A stretch of DNA of 64,000 nt, from contig NZ_PHNC01000029.1 in NCBI RefSeq assembly GCF_003121295.1, positions 806,001 through 870,000 of the forward strand, given 5' to 3'. The translations under genes and the position numbers were made by a program. Below, in pieces: positions 60,086 to 64,000 of this stretch; positions within the stretch are counted from its first letter, which is position 1, and each line of letters begins with the position of its first letter. Source of the stretch: Streptomyces orinoci (lineage in GTDB: Bacteria; Actinomycetota; Actinomycetes; Streptomycetales; Streptomycetaceae). The notes under the pieces are model-generated. The model saw nothing but the letters and a program-made list of their open reading frames with translations. It had not been told where the DNA came from and made no database searches.

Positions 60086-61519
60086 TCAGACAGGCGTGGT
60101 GCCCGTCACAACGGCGCCGACCGCCTTGGCGGCCTCCCGGACGGCGCCCGCGACGGCCCCGGCCACCTTGTCGTTGAAGACGCTGGGGATGATGTAGTTG
60201 GCGTTGAGTTCGTCCTCGGCGACGACATCGGCGAGGGCGCCCGCGGCGGCGAGCATCATCTCGGTGTTCACGGTGCGGGACTGGGCGTCCAGCAGGCCGC
60301 GGAAGACGCCGGGGAAGACCAGCACATTGTTGATCTGGTTGGGGAAGTCCGAGCGCCCGGTGGCCACCACCGCGGCGGTCTGCCGGGCGATGGCCGGGTC
60401 CACCTCCGGGTCCGGGTTGGCCAGCGCGAAGACGATCGCGTCATCCGCCATCGCCGCCACATCCTCCGCACCCAGCACATTGGGGGCGGAGACGCCGATG
60501 AAGACATCCGCGCCGCGCACGGCCTGCTTGAGGGTGCCGGTGATGTTGTCGGGGTTGGTGTTGTCCGCGATCCAGCGCAGCGCGGAGCCGGGATCGGCCG
60601 AGACCAGGTCCTCGCGCTTGGCGTGGACCACGCCGTGGATGTCGGCCACCACCGCGTGCCGCACCCCGGCCGCGGTCAGCAGCTTCAGGATCGCGGTACC
60701 GGCCGCGCCCGCCCCGGACATCACCACGCGGACGTCGCCGATGGCCTTGCCCACCACCCGCAGGGCATTGGTCAGCGCCGCCAGCACCACGATGGCGGTG
60801 CCGTGCTGGTCGTCATGGAAGACCGGGATGTCCAGCGCCTCACGCAGCCGGGCCTCGATCTCAAAACAGCGCGGCGCGGAGATGTCCTCCAGATTGATCC
60901 CCGCGAAGCCCGGCGCGATGGCCTTGACGATCTCCACAATGGCGTCGGAATCCTGGGTGTCCAGGCAGATCGGCCAGGCATCGATGCCCGCGAACCGCTT
61001 GAACAGCGCCGCCTTGCCCTCCATCACCGGCAGCGCCGCCTTGGGGCCGATATTGCCCAGGCCCAGCACCGCGGAGCCGTCGGTGACCACCGCCACCGCG
61101 TTGCGCTTGATGGTCAGCCGGCGGGCGTCCTCGGGGTTCTCCGCGATCGCCATGCACACCCGCGCCACCCCGGGGGTGTAGACCATGGACAGGTCGTCAC
61201 GGTTGCGGATGGGGTGCTTGGAGGCCATCTCGATCTTGCCGCCGAGGTGCATCAGGAAGGTACGGTCGGAGACCTTCCCCACCGTCACGCCTTCGATCTC
61301 GCGCAGCCGCTGGACGATCTCCTCGGCGTGCGCGGTGGAGGTCGCGGCCACCGTGACATCGATCCGCAGCCGCTCATGGCCGGAGGCGGTGACATCCAGA
61401 CCGGTCACCGAACCGCCCGAGGACTCCACGGCCGTGGTCAGCTGGCTGACGGCCGACCCGCCCGCCGGAACCTCCAGTCGGACCGTCATCGAGTACGAGA
61501 CGCTAGGCGCCGTTGCCAT
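60086..61519 (-). CDS. NAD-type malic enzyme with N-terminal ACT domain
   Basis: Oxidative decarboxylation of malate to pyruvate. 477 residues: a front ACT-like regulatory domain (SYSMTVRLEVPAGGSAVSQL, LRIDVTVAAT, REIEGVTVGKVSDR), then the malic enzyme: PVFHDDQHGTAIVVLAALTN (metal and substrate), GAGAAGTAILKLL (NAD-binding), and IFALANPDPEV-like VFALANPDPEVD. Lys in FKRFAGIDAWPI. Start MATAPSVSYSMT at ATG 61519 with GCAGGGGAAAG ahead. NAD versus NADP cannot be told for sure. Confidence 0.92.
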   Translation of the reverse strand: MATAPSVSYSMTVRLEVPAGGSAVSQLTTAVESSGGSVTGLDVTASGHERLRIDVTVAATSTAHAEEIVQRLREIEGVTVGKVSDRTFLMHLGGKIEMASKHPIRNRDDLSMVYTPGVARVCMAIAENPEDARRLTIKRNAVAVVTDGSAVLGLGNIGPKAALPVMEGKAALFKRFAGIDAWPICLDTQDSDAIVEIVKAIAPGFAGINLEDISAPRCFEIEARLREALDIPVFHDDQHGTAIVVLAALTNALRVVGKAIGDVRVVMSGAGAAGTAILKLLTAAGVRHAVVADIHGVVHAKREDLVSADPGSALRWIADNTNPDNITGTLKQAVRGADVFIGVSAPNVLGAEDVAAMADDAIVFALANPDPEVDPAIARQTAAVVATGRSDFPNQINNVLVFPGVFRGLLDAQSRTVNTEMMLAAAGALADVVAEDELNANYIIPSVFNDKVAGAVAGAVREAAKAVGAVVTGTTPV

Positions 61520-61927
61520 GGCCGCTTTCCCCTGCTTTCCCTGATCTTGTTGTGCTGTGCGCGGCTCCGCGCGATGTTCGATCGTCCCACCTACCGATGG
61601 GTAGGCGGTAATCGGTCCTTGGTTTATGGAAAGTGGCTTTCGCCATACGGGCAGGACTTTGCGCACGCGTCTACGCACCGATGACGCGTCCCCATGACGC
61701 GCACCTACGACGAAAGGGCGCCCTCCCTGAGGAGGGCGCCCTTTCGCGCCGTTTATGACACCGACCCGCCATGCTCGCCTCGCGGCAAGTGGTCGCTCGA
61801 AGCGACAAAGGTTGGGCCCGGGGGCTTGGATCGAGCCGGTGCCGTATCCAGGCTAACAAACCACCGCCGAAAGGGATTCCCGGCCGGGAGAACGATTCGC
61901 CCCGGCGGTGGAACGGGCCGCTTGGGG
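61520..61927. other. Intergenic region upstream of malic enzyme
   Basis: 408 bp. Contains the malic enzyme promoter (AT-rich patch at 61600-61660, TTGGTTTATGGAAAG) and the helicase terminator. No gene supported. Confidence 0.5.
61711..61746 (-). terminator. Terminator downstream of the helicase gene
   Basis: 16-bp perfect stem (CGAAAGGGCGCCCTCC and complement) with loop CTGA, about 180 bp beyond the helicase stop on the minus strand. Confidence 0.8.
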
Positions 61928-64000
61928 TCAGTCCCTCAGCAGGTCCGGCACCCCGCGCTCGTCCGGGTCGTCCCGCTCCCCCGCCAGCACGGTCAGCCGC
62001 TGGGTGGCCCGGGTGAGCGCCACATAGAGGACCCGCAGTCCGGCCGGCGACTCATCGGCGATCTCGGCCGGGGTGACCACCACCGTGGCGTCGTACTCCA
62101 GGCCCTTGGCCTCCAGGCTGCCCAGCACCACCACTCGGTCACCCAGCCCCGCCAGCCAGCCGCGGGCCTCGGTGCGGCGGCCCATCGGGACCACCACGCC
62201 GATGGTGCCGTCCACCTCGGCCAGCAGCCGCCGCGCCTCGGCGCGCACCGCCCCGGCCAGGTCCTGGCCCGCCACCACAAAGCGCGGCTCGACACCGGTG
62301 GAGCGGACCGCGGCCGGGGACTCCATGCCGGGCATGGCCAGTGCCAGCACCCGGGCCGCCAGCGCGGCGATCTCCGCGGGGTTGCGGTAGTTGACGGTGA
62401 GCCGGAAGCGGCGGCGCGGGCGGGTGCCCAGTGCCTCGTCCCGGGCGGCGGCTGCCTCGTCCGGATCGGACCAGGAGGACTGGGCCGGGTCGCCGACCAC
62501 GGTCCAGGTGGCGTGCCGGCCCCGGCGGCCCACCATCCGCCACTGCATGGGGGTCAGGTCCTGGGCCTCGTCCACGATCACATGGGCGTAGTCGCGCCGC
62601 TCCTGGGCCAGCCGCTCGGAGCGCTCGCGCCGGGACTCCCGGCGCTCCGGCATCAGCTCCTCCAGGCCGGTGAGCTGGTCCAGCGGGTCCAGTTCGCGTG
62701 GCTGCCGGGGCCGGGCCGGGGCGCCGAGCAGCGTCTGCAGCTCGTCCAGCAGGGCCACATCGTGCACCGAGAGCGGGCCCCGGCCGTCCGCGTCCAGCCG
62801 GGACAGCGAACGGGCCAGCAGCCGCACCTCGCGGGGCGCCAGCACCCGGCGGGAGAAGCGGGCCAGCCGCCGCTCGTCGGCCAGCGCCACCAGGACCTGA
62901 CGGGGCGTCAACTCCGGCCACCAGTCGGCCAGGAACTCGGTGAAGGAGTCCTCGCCGGTGATGTCCTCGTCGAAGGCGGCCCGTGCCTCGGCGGCCAGCT
63001 CCCGGTCGGTGTAGCGGCGGGGGCCGCCCGCCTTGGCCCACAGCGCGTCCAGGATCAGCCGGCGGGCCCGCGGGCGCAGCAGATTGACCGGGGCGGTACC
63101 GCCCAGCGCGCTCTGCCGGATCCGGTCCAGCTCCGCCGCGTCCAGCTCCACCCGGGCGCCGAAGGCCACCACCCGCAGCCGCTCCGGGACCTCGCCGAGG
63201 TCCAGCGCCCCGCGCACCGCCTTGCGCAGCACCTTGAGCATCCGCGAGGAGCCCTTGATCCGGGCGACGGCGGGCTCGTCATAGGTGTCCGCCTCGGCCC
63301 CGTCCACCAGCGAGCCCAGGGCCCGGATGGCCACCTGGCCCTCCTCGCCCAGCGAGGGCAGCACGCCCTCGGTGTAGGCCACCAGCAGCGGGGTGGGCGA
63401 GACGATCAGAATGCCGCCCGCGTAGCGGCGCCGGTCCTGGTAGAGCAGATAGGCGGCCCGGTGCAGGGCCACCGCGGTCTTGCCGGTGCCGGGGCCGCCC
63501 TCCACCTCGGTGACCGAGGCGGCGGGGGCCCGGATCACCAGGTCCTGTTCGGCCTGGATGGAGGAGACGATGTCCCGCATGGTGTGGCTGCGGGCCTGCC
63601 CCAGCGCGGCCATCAGCGCGCCGTCGCCCACCACCGGCAGCGCCGCCCCGTCCAGGGTGGTGGTCAGCTCCGGGCGCAGCAGGTCGTCCTCGACGCCCAG
63701 CACCTTGCGGCCCTTGGAGCGGATCACCCGGCGTCGCACCACCCGGCCGGGCGCCACCGGGGTGGCCCGGTAGAAGGGTGCGGCGGCCGGCGCCCGCCAG
63801 TCGATGACCAGCGGGGAGTAGTCGGCGTCCAGCACCCCGAGCCGGCCGATGTGCAGCGTCTCGGCGATCTGCGCCCGCTCGTCCTGCACGGCGTCGTCGG
63901 CCGGGTCCACGGAGGTGTACGCCCCGTCCGGGCCTTTCTTGCCGTCCTTGCCGCGCAGCAGGTCGATGCGGCCGAAGAGGAAGTCCTCGAACTCGTTGTT
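61928..64000 (-). CDS. HelD/UvrD-like SF1 helicase (5' end outside window)
   Basis: At least 690 residues; the start lies beyond base 64000. Superfamily-1 ATPase: motif I EVEGGPGTGKTAVALHRAA, VIVDEAQDLTPMQWRM (II), VVGDPAQSSW, VNYRNPAEIAAL and the C-terminal YVALTRATQRLTVLA. The part before motif I (FEDFLFGRID, VIDWRAPAAAPFYRA) fits HelD, an RNA polymerase recycling factor of Gram-positives. Some streptomycete HelD proteins (HelR) confer rifamycin tolerance; whether this is one cannot be told here. Its terminator lies at 61711. Confidence 0.88.
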   Translation of the reverse strand, partial: NNEFEDFLFGRIDLLRGKDGKKGPDGAYTSVDPADDAVQDERAQIAETLHIGRLGVLDADYSPLVIDWRAPAAAPFYRATPVAPGRVVRRRVIRSKGRKVLGVEDDLLRPELTTTLDGAALPVVGDGALMAALGQARSHTMRDIVSSIQAEQDLVIRAPAASVTEVEGGPGTGKTAVALHRAAYLLYQDRRRYAGGILIVSPTPLLVAYTEGVLPSLGEEGQVAIRALGSLVDGAEADTYDEPAVARIKGSSRMLKVLRKAVRGALDLGEVPERLRVVAFGARVELDAAELDRIRQSALGGTAPVNLLRPRARRLILDALWAKAGGPRRYTDRELAAEARAAFDEDITGEDSFTEFLADWWPELTPRQVLVALADERRLARFSRRVLAPREVRLLARSLSRLDADGRGPLSVHDVALLDELQTLLGAPARPRQPRELDPLDQLTGLEELMPERRESRRERSERLAQERRDYAHVIVDEAQDLTPMQWRMVGRRGRHATWTVVGDPAQSSWSDPDEAAAARDEALGTRPRRRFRLTVNYRNPAEIAALAARVLALAMPGMESPAAVRSTGVEPRFVVAGQDLAGAVRAEARRLLAEVDGTIGVVVPMGRRTEARGWLAGLGDRVVVLGSLEAKGLEYDATVVVTPAEIADESPAGLRVLYVALTRATQRLTVLAGERDDPDERGVPDLLRD

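Overview
The window is very GC-rich, dense in genes and strongly biased to G/C at third codon positions. It carries a DasR-type (dre) GlcNAc regulon, an SsgA-like sporulation protein, the actinobacterial CysO/Mec/CysM cysteine pathway, WXG100/mycosin-type genes, DUF397/Scr1-type remnants and the short GC-rich intergenic repeats seen in Streptomyces. It is therefore a Streptomyces or close-relative chromosome. From memory, most of the gene order (nagF-nagE1-nagE2, cysM-cysO-mec, clpS-pncB-pncA, ssgG, hpd, murA-hup-malic enzyme-HelD) matches the conserved core of S. coelicolor around SCO29xx. That synteny is recalled, not computed.

Layout. 0-2 kb: a sensor kinase cut by the left edge and a translationally coupled membrane partner, then an unusual class-I tRNA-like gene with anticodon UAG. 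2-8.3 kb: rdgB and rph (purine NTP and RNA 3' maturation) around a lipoprotein, then the PTS GlcNAc permease components nagF, nagE1 and nagE2 with DasR-type operators, and an MBL-fold hydrolase. 8.5-12.3 kb: the protein-bound sulfide cysteine pathway (cysM, cysO, mec) with a short leader peptide, and an amino-acid permease. 12.7-15.8 kb: a DUF2017 gene, clpS, pncB and pncA (proteolysis adaptor and NAD salvage). 16-27 kb: small membrane proteins, two RDD proteins, ssgG, an FAD oxidase, 4-hydroxyphenylpyruvate dioxygenase with a divergent Lrp/AsnC regulator, a Lon-like protease, an IclR regulator, an SF2 helicase and a truncated Doc toxin. 27.5-33.5 kb: an MFS transporter, a lipoprotein, a LysR/cysteine dioxygenase/YeiH-type exporter sulfur cassette and an alpha/beta hydrolase.

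A tRNA-Cys at 33.6 kb marks the start of an accessory stretch (33.7-49.5 kb) with lower GC, broken genes and many unrecognised small proteins. It holds small membrane proteins, a decayed DUF5753 regulator with an intact DUF397 gene, an XRE/TPR regulator coupled to a flavoprotein and facing two small genes, and an eight-gene minus-strand block (49.5 to 41.0 kb). The first six genes of that block form a type VII-secretion-like set: WXG100-like helical proteins, a proline-rich substrate with a conserved-looking C-terminus, a membrane-anchored mycosin-like subtilase, a 735-residue WXG-headed protein and a membrane protein, with no secretion ATPase or channel in view. I consider this the best candidate for an under-described system.

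49.8-55.8 kb is a three-gene xanthine dehydrogenase/CO dehydrogenase-like operon with overlapping starts and stops. Its FeS subunit carries a roughly 717-residue disordered His-rich N-terminal extension, and its molybdenum subunit lacks the usual C-terminal catalytic Glu. 56.7-64 kb returns to conserved core: DUF3039, YqgE/AlgH, murA, the HU gene hup, an NAD-type malic enzyme and a HelD/UvrD-type helicase cut by the right edge.
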